Notes: generated from the letters alone by a model not told the origin. DNA of 64,000 nt from Candidatus Sodalis pierantonius str. SOPE (GCF_000517405.1 NZ_CP006568.1:310001-374000); one strand, 5' to 3'. Shown: positions 27,036 to 36,321, counted from the first letter of the stretch. Numbers and translations are program-made.

Positions 27036-27785
27036 ATGGATACACTGTTAATGGCTCTGCGAGAGCTGAAGTTGTCGGCAATGGTCCAGGCGTTGGAGAC
27101 GCAACGCGAACTCCCGGGGAGTTATGGGGAGCTGGGGTTCGAGGAGCGGTTGTCGCTGATGGTAGAAGCGGAAAATTTGCATAGAAAAAACAACCACATA
27201 TGCCGTCTTCGACGGCAATCGCAAATGCGCTTGCAGGCAAAACCGGAAGATATCCGCTATATCCCTAGCCGAGGAGTGACACCGGAACAGATGCGAGATC
27301 TGCTAGGGGGACAATATCTGAAATATCAGAAAAGCATACTCATCACGGGGCCGACAGGTACGGGCAAAACCTGGATCAGTTGTGCGCTTGGTGAGCAGGC
27401 ATGCCGGCAGCAATATAGCGTGCGTTACTGGCGAGTGGGTCGGTTGCTGGCCCATCTTCACCAGTGTCAGGTAGACGGGACCTATCTAAAACAGCTTAAT
27501 CAGTTAGAAAAAATAGAGTTACTGATCTTGGACGAAATGGGCCTAGAATCAATAAGTCCGATGCAGGCAACGATACTGTTGGAGGTGATGGAAGATCGCT
27601 ACGACAAAAGCAGCAGCATCCTGATCAGTCAACTGCCGGTGAAAAAATGGTATGGACTGATAGAAAACCCCACGACAGCTGACGCGTTACTCGATCGGTT
27701 AGTACACCCTAGCTATAGACTGGAACTTAAAGGCGAATCACTACGCAAAGAGCAAGGAGTAGCCAGCACAGGAAAAATAGACTAA
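27036..27785 (+). CDS. istB: IS21 helper ATPase IstB
   Basis: IstB is a DnaC/DnaA-like AAA+ ATPase that selects the target and stimulates IstA. The 249-residue ORF has Walker A (ITGPTGTGKTWISCALG), Walker B (IELLILDEMGLE) and sensor text (SSSILISQLPVKKWY, LDRLVHPSYRLEL). AAGGAG precedes the ATG. It is intact, unlike istA. Confidence 0.93.
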   Translation: MDTLLMALRELKLSAMVQALETQRELPGSYGELGFEERLSLMVEAENLHRKNNHICRLRRQSQMRLQAKPEDIRYIPSRGVTPEQMRDLLGGQYLKYQKSILITGPTGTGKTWISCALGEQACRQQYSVRYWRVGRLLAHLHQCQVDGTYLKQLNQLEKIELLILDEMGLESISPMQATILLEVMEDRYDKSSSILISQLPVKKWYGLIENPTTADALLDRLVHPSYRLELKGESLRKEQGVASTGKID

Positions 27786-27905
27786 ATCCGAGTCAGAAGA
27801 TGAGCGAACACGTGATCGAATATCACTGGAATGGGTGATCGGAAAATATCGGAATAACTGATCGGATGTCGCCGGAACAGCTGATCGGATACGTCGGAAT
27901 CTGCA

Positions 27906-27941
27906 CCACTTCGCGGTGGGATAAGCGGCTTTATTTTTTTC
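27906..27941 (-). mobile_element. IS5-family fragment, continuation after IS21
   Basis: Thirty-six bases (beginning with the CCACT duplication) continue the IS5-type sequence interrupted at 25334 and stop where the IS256 element begins. The remaining ~700 bases of the IS5 copy are missing, so a deletion ended at the IS256 boundary. Confidence 0.85.
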
Positions 27942-29256
27942 GAGCCTGTTTAGAAAGTTGTGTATTTGCCTGATTTTGATATGTTCAATCCAACATCAAA
28001 AACAGGTTAATTTATGGACGAAAAACAGTTGCAGGCTCTGGCTAACGAACTGGCCAAAAATCTCAAAACCCCTGAAGATCTCAGTCACTTCGATCGGCTG
28101 CTGAAAAAAATTAGCGTCGAAGCAGCTCTCAATGCCGAAATGACCCATCACCTCGGCTACGATAAAAATCAGCCTAAACCGGGGACCAACGCCCGCAACG
28201 GATATTCCACAAAAACCGTTATCACTGGCGATGGCCCGCTGGCGCTGCGTACTCCGCGCGATCGTGACGGTTCCTTTGAACCGCAACTGGTGAAGAAGAA
28301 CCAGACCCGGATTACCGGGATGGATAACCAGATTTTATCGTTGTACGCCAAAGGGATGACCACCCGCGAGATCGCCGCCGCGTTCAAAGAGCTGTATGAC
28401 GCCGATGTCTCGCCGGCGCTGGTCTCAAAGGTCACCGATGCGGTCATGGAGCAGGTTGTCGAATGGCAAAACCGGCCTCTGGATGCAGTCTATCCCATTG
28501 TTTATCTTGACTGTATCGTTCTAAAAGTCCGGCAGGACAGCCGCATCATCAACAAATCTGTGTTCCTGGCGCTGGGCATCAACATCGAAGGCCAGAAAGA
28601 GTTGCTAGGTATGTGGCTGGCCGAAAATGAAGGCGCAAAGTTCTGGCTGAACGTGCTGACAGAGCTGAAAAACCGCGGCCTGAACGATATCCTTATCGCC
28701 TGCGTAGACGGGCTGAAAGGTTTCCCTGACGCTATTAACGCGGTGTATCCGGAGGCGCGGCTCCAGCTGTGTATCGTACATATGGTGCGCAACAGCCTGC
28801 GGTTCGTCTCCTGGAAGGACTACAAGGCCGTCACCCGCGACCTGAAAGCTATCTATCAGGCCCCTACGGAAGAAGCCGGCTTGCAGGCGCTGGAAGCGTT
28901 CTCCAGTGCCTGGGACATCCGCTACCCGCAAATAAGTCGAAGCTGGCAGACAAACTGGGCCAATCTGGCCACGTTCTTTGCCTACCCAACGGACATCCGC
29001 AAGGTGATCTACACGACCAACGCCATCGAGTCGTTAAACAGCGTGATCCGGCATGCCATCAAAAAGCGCAAGGTGTTCCCGACCGACGACGCAGTGAAAA
29101 AGGTGGTGTGGCTGGCGATACAGGCGGCCTCACAGAAATGGACAATGCCTTTGAGGGACTGGCGCATGGCAATGAGCCGCTTTATTATCGAGTTCGGTGA
29201 CCGCCTGGACGGTCACTTCTGAGAAAAGGCATTTACACAGAATCCGGTACGGGCTC
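27942..29256 (+). mobile_element. Complete IS256-family insertion sequence (1315 bp)
   Basis: The left end GAGCCTGTTTAGAAAGTTGT and the complement of the right end (GAGCCCGTACCGG...TGTGTAAATGCC) form imperfect inverted repeats. One full transposase lies inside. The flanks differ (IS5 remnant left, yrdB right) with no target duplication, so at least one side has been rearranged after insertion. Confidence 0.92.
28014..29222 (+). CDS. IS256-family (Mutator-type) transposase
   Basis: The 402-residue transposase is intact: VVYLDCIVLKV-type first Asp (IVYLDCIVLKV), ACVDGLKGFPDAIN (second Asp), the CIVHMVRNSLRFVSWKD signature and TTNAIESLNSVIR (Glu) of the IS256/MULE superfamily. It starts at ATG 28014 in MDEKQLQALANELAK. 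It could supply activity to the truncated copies near 35-36 kb. Confidence 0.95.
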   Translation: MDEKQLQALANELAKNLKTPEDLSHFDRLLKKISVEAALNAEMTHHLGYDKNQPKPGTNARNGYSTKTVITGDGPLALRTPRDRDGSFEPQLVKKNQTRITGMDNQILSLYAKGMTTREIAAAFKELYDADVSPALVSKVTDAVMEQVVEWQNRPLDAVYPIVYLDCIVLKVRQDSRIINKSVFLALGINIEGQKELLGMWLAENEGAKFWLNVLTELKNRGLNDILIACVDGLKGFPDAINAVYPEARLQLCIVHMVRNSLRFVSWKDYKAVTRDLKAIYQAPTEEAGLQALEAFSSAWDIRYPQISRSWQTNWANLATFFAYPTDIRKVIYTTNAIESLNSVIRHAIKKRKVFPTDDAVKKVVWLAIQAASQKWTMPLRDWRMAMSRFIIEFGDRLDGHF

Positions 29257-29399
29257 GCCGCGGACGAAAAGCGGCTACATAACCAGCCCGCGCTGACTTG
29301 GCACTCCGCGCGCATCCCACCCACCAGCGCTGGAAAGCACACGCTTTGACGCTCGGCATCCCATTGCTCCAGATCCGGGAAATGTATCGCCTGGTTCAT
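29257..29399 (-). pseudogene. yrdB: yrdB (DUF1488) 5' fragment cut by IS256
   Basis: ATG 29399 overlaps the aroE stop (ATGA), as in E. coli aroE-yrdB. The reading MNQAIHFPDLEQWD then VCFPALVGGMRAECQVS matches the N-terminal half of YrdB, and the gene ends at the IS256 boundary 29256 after about 47 residues of 85. Function of the family unknown. Confidence 0.85.
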
Positions 29400-30214
29400 G
29401 CAGCCAGCTCCGCGCGCAGGGTTTCCAGCACCGGCAAAACCGAGGGCAATACGCCATGCCACAGGAAGAAGGCCGACGCCGCCTGGCCCACCAGCATGCC
29501 GAGCCCATCGGCGCAGTGCAGCGCGCCGTGCCGGCGACACCAGGCGATGAACGGCGTTTCGCCTTGTTGATAAAACATATCGTAGCAGCAGACCGCAGGC
29601 GCAATGACGGAGGCCGGCAGCGGCGGGATACCCCCCTGCACCCCGGTGGATGTCGCGTTAATGATCAGGTCGTAATCCGGCGTGCCGAGGCGCTCCAGCG
29701 GCAGCGCACTGATATCGCCGACGTGATGGTAAAACTCCACCAGCTCTTGTGCGCGGGGGAAAGTGCGGTTGGTCAGCACCACTTTGCAGCCGTAGGACAG
29801 CAGCGGCAAGATAACCCCCCGCGCCGCGCCGCCGGCGCCCACTAACAGCACCCGGCTGTCTTGGCGCAATAGAGCGAGACGCTGCAAATCGCTGACCAAC
29901 CCAATGCCGTCGGTGTTGTCCCCCAGTAATGTGCCATCCGGTAGTTTCTTGATGGTATTCACCGCCCCGGCCAAAGACCCGCGCTCGGTGAGCTGATCGC
30001 ACAGCGAAAACGCACGTTCTTTAAACGGCAGGGTAATATTCGCCCCTAATCCTCCCGCGTCGAAAAACTGCCGCAGCGTTTGCTCAAAACCGTCCAGCGG
30101 CGCTAACACGCGGCCATAAGGATGGGCTAAACCGGTTTCGGCGGCAAAGAGCGCATGAATGCGCGGTGACCGACTATGGTTAATCGGATTACCAAAAACG
30201 GCATAGGTATCCAT
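29396..30214 (-). CDS. aroE: Shikimate dehydrogenase
   Basis: AroE reduces 3-dehydroshikimate to shikimate with NADPH in the aromatic pathway. The 272 residues are the normal length. Shikimate-binding NHSRSPRIH and NITLPFKE (catalytic Lys), the GDNTDGIGL block, the dinucleotide loop VGAGGAARGVILPL and the basic NRTFPRA motif for NADP are all present. It lies downstream of tsaC and before truncated yrdB. Apparently functional. Confidence 0.96.
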   Translation of the reverse strand: MDTYAVFGNPINHSRSPRIHALFAAETGLAHPYGRVLAPLDGFEQTLRQFFDAGGLGANITLPFKERAFSLCDQLTERGSLAGAVNTIKKLPDGTLLGDNTDGIGLVSDLQRLALLRQDSRVLLVGAGGAARGVILPLLSYGCKVVLTNRTFPRAQELVEFYHHVGDISALPLERLGTPDYDLIINATSTGVQGGIPPLPASVIAPAVCCYDMFYQQGETPFIAWCRRHGALHCADGLGMLVGQAASAFFLWHGVLPSVLPVLETLRAELAA

Positions 30215-30233
30215 GGTGTCACTCCGGTGATAG

Positions 30234-30806
30234 TCAGCCCTGGCGAATTAATTCGCCGCTTAGGGCATCGCGAATTTCAGAAGGATTGCACCGCCCCTCC
30301 ACCGCTTCGTCCAGTACCGGAAAAACGGCGCCTAATTGCTCACGCACTTCGCCGGCGGTACGCGCCGGCGGCAGCCCGATCAAATTAGCGCTGGTGGACA
30401 CCAGCGGCTTGCCGAAAGCTAGGCAAAGACGCCGCACTGGTTCAAATGCGCTGACGCGTACCGCCAGTGATGCGTATTGCCCCGTTAACCAGCGCGGTGT
30501 TGTGGGGCGGGCCGGTACCACCCAAGTAACGGGGCCCGGCCAACAGGCGAACATCCGCTCCCGCGCGGCATTATCCAACGCGCTGTCGTCAATATAATCC
30601 GTGAGCTGGGCGTAATGCTCGGCAACCAGGATCAACCCTTTTTGCCACGGGCGCTGTTTTAGCTTGAGCAGCGCCTGAACCGCGCTTTCGCTGTCCGGAT
30701 CGCAGCCTAACCCGAACACGGCCTCTGTCGGATAAGCGATAACCTGCTGCTGGCGCAGCGCCGTCACTACATTTGTCAGGTCAGGCAAGAGAGTTTCATT
30801 CTTCAT
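30234..30806 (-). CDS. tsaC: Threonylcarbamoyl-AMP synthase TsaC
   Basis: TsaC makes threonylcarbamoyl-AMP from Thr, bicarbonate and ATP, for t6A37 in ANN-decoding tRNAs. The 190-residue SUA5/YrdC domain has YPTEAVFGLGCDPDS, LKQRPWQKGLILVA (KxR motif), PGPVTWVVPA, LAVRVSAFEPVR and PLVSTSANLIG. The start overlaps the yrdD end by 11 bases. Order aroE-tsaC-yrdD-smg-dprA is the E. coli order. Confidence 0.95.
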   Translation of the reverse strand: MKNETLLPDLTNVVTALRQQQVIAYPTEAVFGLGCDPDSESAVQALLKLKQRPWQKGLILVAEHYAQLTDYIDDSALDNAARERMFACWPGPVTWVVPARPTTPRWLTGQYASLAVRVSAFEPVRRLCLAFGKPLVSTSANLIGLPPARTAGEVREQLGAVFPVLDEAVEGRCNPSEIRDALSGELIRQG

Positions 30807-31350
30807 TATCGTTTGTCGCTACCGGCCTGCCGCAGCCTTTATCGGCACAAAACCGCTTTGCGCCGCGGGCGGTATTTTTCTCCATTAACAGCGGGAAATG
30901 GCAATACGCGCATTCCCCCGCCACGGGCTGATTATTCAATGCATATTTGCAGGCGGGATACCGATCGCAGGCGTAAAAACTTTTACCAAAGCGCGAGGTC
31001 CGCTGCACCAGTTTGCCAGTGCGGCATTGGGGACAGGTAAATGCCGTAGCGTCAGCTACCGCCGTGGGCGCAATATGGCCGCATTCGGGATAGTTCGAGC
31101 AGCCGATAAATATACCGAAGCGCCCCTGACGCAATACCAGCGTTGATTGGCATTCCGGGCAAAGCTGTCCTTCGAGCACTTTCACTACATGCCCATCACC
31201 CTGGGGCTTTAGGGAGCGAATATAGTCGCACTGCGGGTAATGAGAGCAGCCCAGAAAGGGGCCATGCTGTCCAGAACGAATAACAAGCTCTACCCCGCAT
31301 TGGGGGCAGGACGCCGGGTGCTTCGCGGAAAAAAGCGCAGCTTTGGTCAT
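30796..31350 (-). CDS. yrdD: Zinc-finger protein YrdD (topoisomerase I C-terminal-like)
   Basis: This 184-residue protein is built of zinc ribbons like those of the topoisomerase I C-terminus: CPQCGVELVIRSGQHGPFLGC, CPECQSTLVLRQGRFGIFIGC, CPQCRTGKLVQRTSRFGKSF and CAYCHFPLL-RFCADKGC, i.e. four CxxC...C units. Probably binds nucleic acid; no enzyme domain is present. Its role is not established. Confidence 0.9.
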   Translation of the reverse strand: MTKAALFSAKHPASCPQCGVELVIRSGQHGPFLGCSHYPQCDYIRSLKPQGDGHVVKVLEGQLCPECQSTLVLRQGRFGIFIGCSNYPECGHIAPTAVADATAFTCPQCRTGKLVQRTSRFGKSFYACDRYPACKYALNNQPVAGECAYCHFPLLMEKNTARGAKRFCADKGCGRPVATNDNEE

Positions 31351-31373
31351 AGCGTTACGTCATCTTTAATGCA

Positions 31374-31847
31374 TCAATGCAGACGCTGTTCGTCTTCTTC
31401 AAAAACCAGATCTTCCATTTGCTGATAGGCATTTTCACAGCCTGGAATATTAAACAGCACCATAAGAATAACCCACTTCAGATCTTCTAAATCAAATTTC
31501 GCCGCGTCCAACGCCATCACACGATCGATGACCATCTCGCGGGTTTCAAGGTTCAACACCTGAATCTGTTCAAGAAATAATAAGAAACCGCGACAGTCGG
31601 TATCCAGGAACTGACTCTCCTCATCAGTGTAGATACGCATGGCAAGCGGATCGGCATTCAGCGCAAAAGCTCTGCCCTGCCCGTCCTGCAAATCAGCCAG
31701 TTTCTCCAGCCAGTTTAACGCATTATAAATATCGTCCTGATGAAAGCCCGCTCGGGTAAGGTCATCGGTCAATTTATCCTGATCCACGCACATTTCGACT
31801 TCATTGTGGATGTAGGTTTCAAACAAATACATTAGTACGTCGAACAT
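31374..31847 (-). CDS. smg: Smg protein (DUF494)
   Basis: The 157-residue acidic helical protein is the DUF494 family member always found beside dprA: MFDVLMYLFETYIHNEVEMC at the start, FDLEDLKWVILMVLFNIPG near the end. Its start overlaps the last 29 bases of dprA, and this overlap is preserved although dprA is broken. Function unknown. Confidence 0.92.
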   Translation of the reverse strand: MFDVLMYLFETYIHNEVEMCVDQDKLTDDLTRAGFHQDDIYNALNWLEKLADLQDGQGRAFALNADPLAMRIYTDEESQFLDTDCRGFLLFLEQIQVLNLETREMVIDRVMALDAAKFDLEDLKWVILMVLFNIPGCENAYQQMEDLVFEEDEQRLH

Positions 31848-32938
31848 GGCCTGCCCTCCTTAATCGGACATAGCCGCCGGGTACAACTGCGATCCATCCT
31901 GCTAACTCCAGTTCGAGCAGTTTCACCACCACCTCTGGCACAGGTTGGCCGGCACGTTCAGCGACGACGTCAACAGGTGTAACCTCATCCCCTACGTTAG
32001 CCAACACATCGGCAAATGGCAATTTAACTTCGCATTCTGGTGCAGAAATAATTTCCGTCTTATTCGGCGCCAGCCATTTTAAGTCACTGCACAGGTGTTC
32101 AAATATCTCCTCCGGGCGGCTGATAAGCGCCGCGCTGCTGGATAAGCCAATGGGTATCGGCGCTGGACGGGCTGCCCAGCGGGCCTGGCAAGGTAAAGAT
32201 CTCTCGTCCCTGATCCAGCGCACAGCGCGCCGTGACCAGCGAACCGCTTTTTATTGCCGCCTCAACTACCAACACCCCCAGGCTTAACCCGCTTATCAAA
32301 CGGTTACGAAAGGGAAAATGCATCGCCAGCGGCGGCGCATGGGGCAAAAACTCCGATACCAGCGCGCCTTCTTGCGCGACAATTTCAGCGGCCAACCGGC
32401 GATGCGGCGCGGATAGCCGTAACCGATCCCGCAGCCCAACACCGCCACGGTCTTTCCCCCAGCGGCCAGCGCGGCGCGGTGACAAACGCCATCAATACCG
32501 AGCGCCAGACCGCTGGTGATAGTCAGGCCGGCAGCCGCGAGCTGGCTGGCGAAATAGTCACCCCACTGTTTACCGTATAAGCTGTATTGCCGGCTACCGA
32601 CCATCGCCAGCTGTTGCGTTTTCAGGCAGGCAGGATCCCCTGCGATAAAGATCGCCGGCGGCGGGCAGTCGAGGGCGGCGAGGCGGCGGGGATAACGTGC
32701 ATCGTTGATAGCAAGCAAATGGTGACGGGGTGGCGCCAGCCAGCGGCGCGCACTCTCCAATTTCGCTTGGCGAACAGCGACGATAGCGCTGGTGCTGTCG
32801 CGGGGTTAAAACCGCATTTAACAGCGCTTGCTGGTCCAGCGGCGCCGAATCCACCGTTTTGGCTAGATATTCCCTGGCCCGAGCACCGTTTACCCCCTTT
32901 ACCGCCGCCATACGCAGCCATATTTCGCTCAACGGCAT
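31819..32938 (-). pseudogene. dprA: DprA/Smf DNA-processing protein, three frameshifts
   Basis: ATG 32938 follows a strong GGAGGGG. Homology runs through four frames: MPLSEIWLRMAAVKGVNG; then from ~32790 KLESARRWLAPPRHH to VAVLGCGIG with the Rossmann-type VGSRQYSLYGKQWG and TITSGLALGIDGV; from ~32400 LAAEIVAQEGALVSEF to FTLPGPLGSP; and from ~32130 ISRPEEIFEHL to the normal end 31819 (RTNVFV). DprA loads RecA on incoming single-stranded DNA in transformation. Three one-base lesions (near 32790, 32400 and 32130) make it non-functional. Confidence 0.9.
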
Positions 32939-33070
32939 TTCCCCTCCTTCCCTGACTTGGCGACCGGCCAACGCCGGGACATTTCCCGTCCAATGCTGTC
33001 AATCAGCCCCGGAAATGTCTAGAATAAGGGTAAATATCGTTTTCATACTCAGATGCAGATTCAGACCACT

Positions 33071-33586
33071 ATGTCATTATTGCAGGTATTACATTATCCC
33101 GACGAGCGGTTGCGCAAAGTCGCCAAACCTGTCGCCGACGTCAATGACGCCATCCGCCGCATAGTGGATGATATGTTTGAGACGATGTACGCCGAGGAGG
33201 GGATCGGCCTGGCCGCCACCCAGGTTGATATCCACCAGCGGATCATCGTTATTGATGTCTCGGAAAACCGCGATCAGCGCCTGGTGCTGATCAATCCCGA
33301 ACTGCTGGAAAAAAGCGGCGAAACCGGCATTGATGAAGGCTGTCTGTCGATTCCCGATCAGCGAGGCTTCGTACCGCGGGCGGAGAAGGTGAAAGTGCGG
33401 GCGCTGGATCGCGACGGTAACAGCTTCGAGCTGGAGACGGACGATCTGCTGGCAATCTGTATCCAGCACGAGATGGATCATCTGGTCGGCAAGCTGTTTG
33501 TTGATTATCTCTCGCCGCTAAAACGTCAGCGCATTCGTCAAAAAATGGAAAAACTGGCGCGTATGACCGCGCGGGCGGAAAAGTAA
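33071..33586 (+). CDS. def: Peptide deformylase
   Basis: Def removes the N-formyl group from nascent proteins. Start 33071 (MSLLQVLHYPDERLRKVAKP) gives 171 residues against 169 in E. coli; an upstream in-frame ATG at 33053 is less likely. The three family motifs are present: GIGLAATQ, EGCLSIP (metal Cys) and QHEMDHLVG (two metal His and Glu). It is divergent from dprA and 22 bases before fmt, the normal def-fmt pair. Confidence 0.97.
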   Translation: MSLLQVLHYPDERLRKVAKPVADVNDAIRRIVDDMFETMYAEEGIGLAATQVDIHQRIIVIDVSENRDQRLVLINPELLEKSGETGIDEGCLSIPDQRGFVPRAEKVKVRALDRDGNSFELETDDLLAICIQHEMDHLVGKLFVDYLSPLKRQRIRQKMEKLARMTARAEK

Positions 33587-33608
33587 CCCAAACGCCATAG
33601 GAATCATC

Positions 33609-34565
33609 GTGTCCGACTCTTTACGTATTATCTTCGCCGGTACGCCGGATTTTGCCGTGCGCCATTTGGACGCGCTGATTCGCGCCCAACATCAGGTGGT
33701 CGGCGTTTTCACCCAGCCGGACCGGCCCGCCGGACGCGGCAACCGATTGACGCCCAGCCCGGTCAAGCAGTTGGCGGAGCGGCATAGCCTCCCGGTATTT
33801 CAACCTTCTTCGCTGCGCAAACCCGAAGGGCAAGGGTGGGTGGCCGCATTGAAGGCGGATATCATGGTGGTGGTGGCCTATGGCCTGATCCTGCCTCAGG
33901 CGGTCCTGGACCTGCCGCGCCTTGGCTGCATCAACGTTCATGGGTCGCTATTACCGCGATGGCGCGGGGCGGCACCGATTCAGCGAGCATTGTGGGCCGG
34001 CGACGACCGAACCGGCGTAACGATCATGCAGATAGATGCCGGCCTTGATACCGGCGCCATGCTGCATAAGGCGACCTGTGTTATTGAGCCCAACGACACC
34101 AGTGCCTCGCTGTATGACAAATTGGCGCAAATCGGGCCAGACGCCCTATTGTCCACGCTTGAGCAGCTTGCCGCCGGTCGCGCCGCAGCCGAGCCACAAG
34201 ACAACGCGCTCGCGACCTATGCGGACAAACCCAGCAAAGACGAAGCCCAGCTCGACTGGCGCCTGCCCGCGGCGCAGCTTGAGCGCTGTATCCGCGCCTT
34301 CAACCCCTGGCCCATCAGCTATTTTCCGCTGTCGGGGCAGCCAATCAAAGTTTGGGCCGCCAGCGTAGACGCCCGGCAGACGGCGTCATGTGCGCCAGGC
34401 ACGATTGTGGCCGTGGACAAGGCCGGCATTCACATCGCCACCGGCCAGGGCATGCTAACGCTCACGCAGTTGCAGCCAGCGGGTAAAAAGGCGATGCCGG
34501 TCCAGGATTTACTCAATTCACGCCCCGAATGGTTTATTCCCGGTACACTTCTGGATAATTGTTAA
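33609..34565 (+). CDS. fmt: Methionyl-tRNA formyltransferase
   Basis: Fmt formylates initiator Met-tRNA with 10-formyl-THF. The 318-residue product begins at GTG (33609), with AGGAA ahead. Motifs: FAGTPDFAVRHL, the loop RPAGRGNRLTPSPVK, the catalytic INVHGSLLPRWRGAAPIQ and the C-terminal tRNA-binding OB domain. One conserved position reads TYADKPSKDEA where Leu is usual before SK. rsmB and trkA, which normally follow, are absent: an integrase stub and IS sequences come next. Confidence 0.96.
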   Translation: MSDSLRIIFAGTPDFAVRHLDALIRAQHQVVGVFTQPDRPAGRGNRLTPSPVKQLAERHSLPVFQPSSLRKPEGQGWVAALKADIMVVVAYGLILPQAVLDLPRLGCINVHGSLLPRWRGAAPIQRALWAGDDRTGVTIMQIDAGLDTGAMLHKATCVIEPNDTSASLYDKLAQIGPDALLSTLEQLAAGRAAAEPQDNALATYADKPSKDEAQLDWRLPAAQLERCIRAFNPWPISYFPLSGQPIKVWAASVDARQTASCAPGTIVAVDKAGIHIATGQGMLTLTQLQPAGKKAMPVQDLLNSRPEWFIPGTLLDNC

Positions 34566-34597
34566 CAGCACTGTTTAAACATTTTTAATCTATTGAT

Positions 34598-34637
34598 AAA
34601 ACCCGCGAACACCAAGTGTATCGGCGGGGTTTTCTTT
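34598..34637 (+). terminator. Rho-independent terminator after fmt
   Basis: AAAACCCGC (34598-34606) and GCGGGGTTTT (34624-34633) form a stem with a 17-base loop, followed by CTTT. It lies 33 bases after the fmt stop. Confidence 0.6.
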
Positions 34638-34674
34638 ATGTACTATCTTTTTCTATTCTGTGCAGCCCACTATT

Positions 34675-34810
34675 TTTGACGGTATATTTGACGGTACTGA
34701 TTTTTATGAAGTACTCTAAGGCCGTTCAATGGATCGTATTTTTATCAAAATTGAGCCATTTTGACGGTACATAAACGGTACCGGAGGGACTGCTATCTTA
34801 TGCTTACAGA
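34675..34810 (+). other. TTTGACGGTA repeats and first codons of a probable P4-type integrase, cut by IS5
   Basis: TTTGACGGTA occurs three times in direct orientation (34675-34684, 34687-34696, 34760-34769), with a shorter ACGGTACC at 34775-34782. After GGAGGG an ATG at 34800 opens MLTD, the way DUF4102/P4-type integrases start (MxLTDxxI). The reading runs into the IS5 end at 34811. I infer an attachment region with arm-type sites plus a beheaded integrase gene. The evidence is short. Confidence 0.4.
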
Positions 34811-35046
34811 CGCTTTGTTGAATAAATCCGAAATTTGTGACGACTTCCTCCCTATCAGGGCGATTGTTACATGATGCGGACGCTGTTTGGCATTCCTAAC
34901 AGTGTGATCCGGTTAAGTGCTTTAACCATTGCCATAGCCTCACCTACCTGCGCGTCATAGTCATGCAGACTCAGATGACCACCCAGAAGTGTTTTAAACC
35001 GGAACATGGCCGTTTCAGCCAGTGAACGCCGGTGATAACCTACTTT
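34811..35046 (-). mobile_element. IS5-family (IS903-like) fragment
   Basis: The transposase-3' 236 bases of the IS5-type element, reverse orientation, begin at the terminal CGCTTTGTTGAATAAATC and are cut at TACTTT by the following IS256 element. The rest of this copy is not present beyond the IS256 cluster. Confidence 0.9.
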
Positions 35047-36321
35047 GAGCCTGTTTAGAAATTTGTGTATTTGCCTGATTTTGATATGTTCAATCCAACA
35101 TCAAAAACAGGTTAATTTATGGACGAAAAACAGTTGCAGGCTCTGGCTAACGAACTGGCCAAAAATCTCAAAACCCCTGAAGATCTCAGTCACTTCGATC
35201 GGCTGCTGAAAAAAATCAGCGTCGAAGCAGCTCTCAATGCCGAAATGACCCATCACCTCGGCTACGATAAAAATCAGCCTAAACCGGGGACCAACGCCCG
35301 CAACGGCTATTCCACAAAAACCGTTACCACTGGCGATGGCCCGCTGGCGCTGCGTACTCCGCGCGATCGTGACGGTTCCTTTGAACCGCAACTGGTGAAG
35401 AAGAACCAGACCCGGATTACCGGGATGGATAACCAGATTTTATCGTTGTACGCCAAAGGGATGACCACCCGCGAGATCGCCGCCGCGTTCAAAGAGCTGT
35501 ATGACGCCTATGTCTCGCCGGCGCTGGTTTCAAAGGTCACCGATGCGGTCATGGAGCAGGTTGTTGAATGGCAAAACCGGCCTCTGGATGCAGTCTATCC
35601 CATTGTTTATCTTGACTGTATCGTTCTAAAAGTCCGGCAGGACAGCCGCATCATCAACAAATCTGTGTTCCTGGCGCTGGGCATCAACATCGAAGGCCAG
35701 AAAGAGTTGCTAGGTATGTGGCTGGCCGAAAATGAAGGCGCAAAGTTCTGGCTGAACGTGCTGACAGAGCTGAAAAACCGCGGCCTGAACGATATCCTTA
35801 TCGCCTGCGTAGACGGGCTGAAAGGTTTCCCTGACACTATTAACGCGGTGTATCCGGAGGCGCGGCTCCAGCTGTGTATCGTGCATATGGTGCGCAACAG
35901 CCTGCGGTTCGTCTCCTGGAAGGACTACAAGGCCGTCACCCGCGACCTGAAAGCTATCTATCAGGCCCCTACGGAAGAAGCCGGCTTGCAGGCGCTGGAA
36001 GCATTCTCCAGTGCCTGGGACATCCGCTACCCGCAAATAAGTCGAAGCTGGCAGGCAAACTGGGCCAATCTGGCCACGTTCTTTGCCTACCCAACGGACA
36101 TCCGCAAGGTGATCTACACGACCAACGCCATCGAGTCGTTAAACAGCGTGATCCGGCATGCCATCAAAAAGCGCAAGGTGTTCCCGACCGACGACGCAGT
36201 GAAAAAGGTGGTGTGGCTGGCGATACAGGCGGCCTCACAGAAATGGACAATGCCTTTGAGGGACTGGCGCATGGCAATGAGCCGCTTTATTATCGAGTTC
36301 GGTGAACGCCTGGACGGTCAC
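35047..36321 (+). mobile_element. IS256-family element, right end missing
   Basis: The left end GAGCCTGTTTAGAAATTTG lies inside IS5 sequence. The copy is nearly identical to that at 27942-29256 but stops at GGTCAC (36321), three codons before the transposase end. A second left end begins 5 bases later. The right terminal repeat is lost, so it cannot move by itself. Confidence 0.9.

Larger units (their letters stand above)
25335..27905 (+). mobile_element. IS21-family insertion sequence (2571 bp)
   Basis: The ends TGCTGGTTCCGG (25335) and the complement of 27905 (TGCAGATTCCG) form imperfect inverted repeats with the TG...CA tips of the family. Repeated GATTCCG/CCGATCA units inside each end are the multiple terminal repeats that IstA binds. 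A 5-bp duplication CCACT (25330-25334, 27906-27910) and the continuation of IS5 sequence on both sides prove insertion into an older IS5 copy. Carries istA (broken) and istB. Confidence 0.93.
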
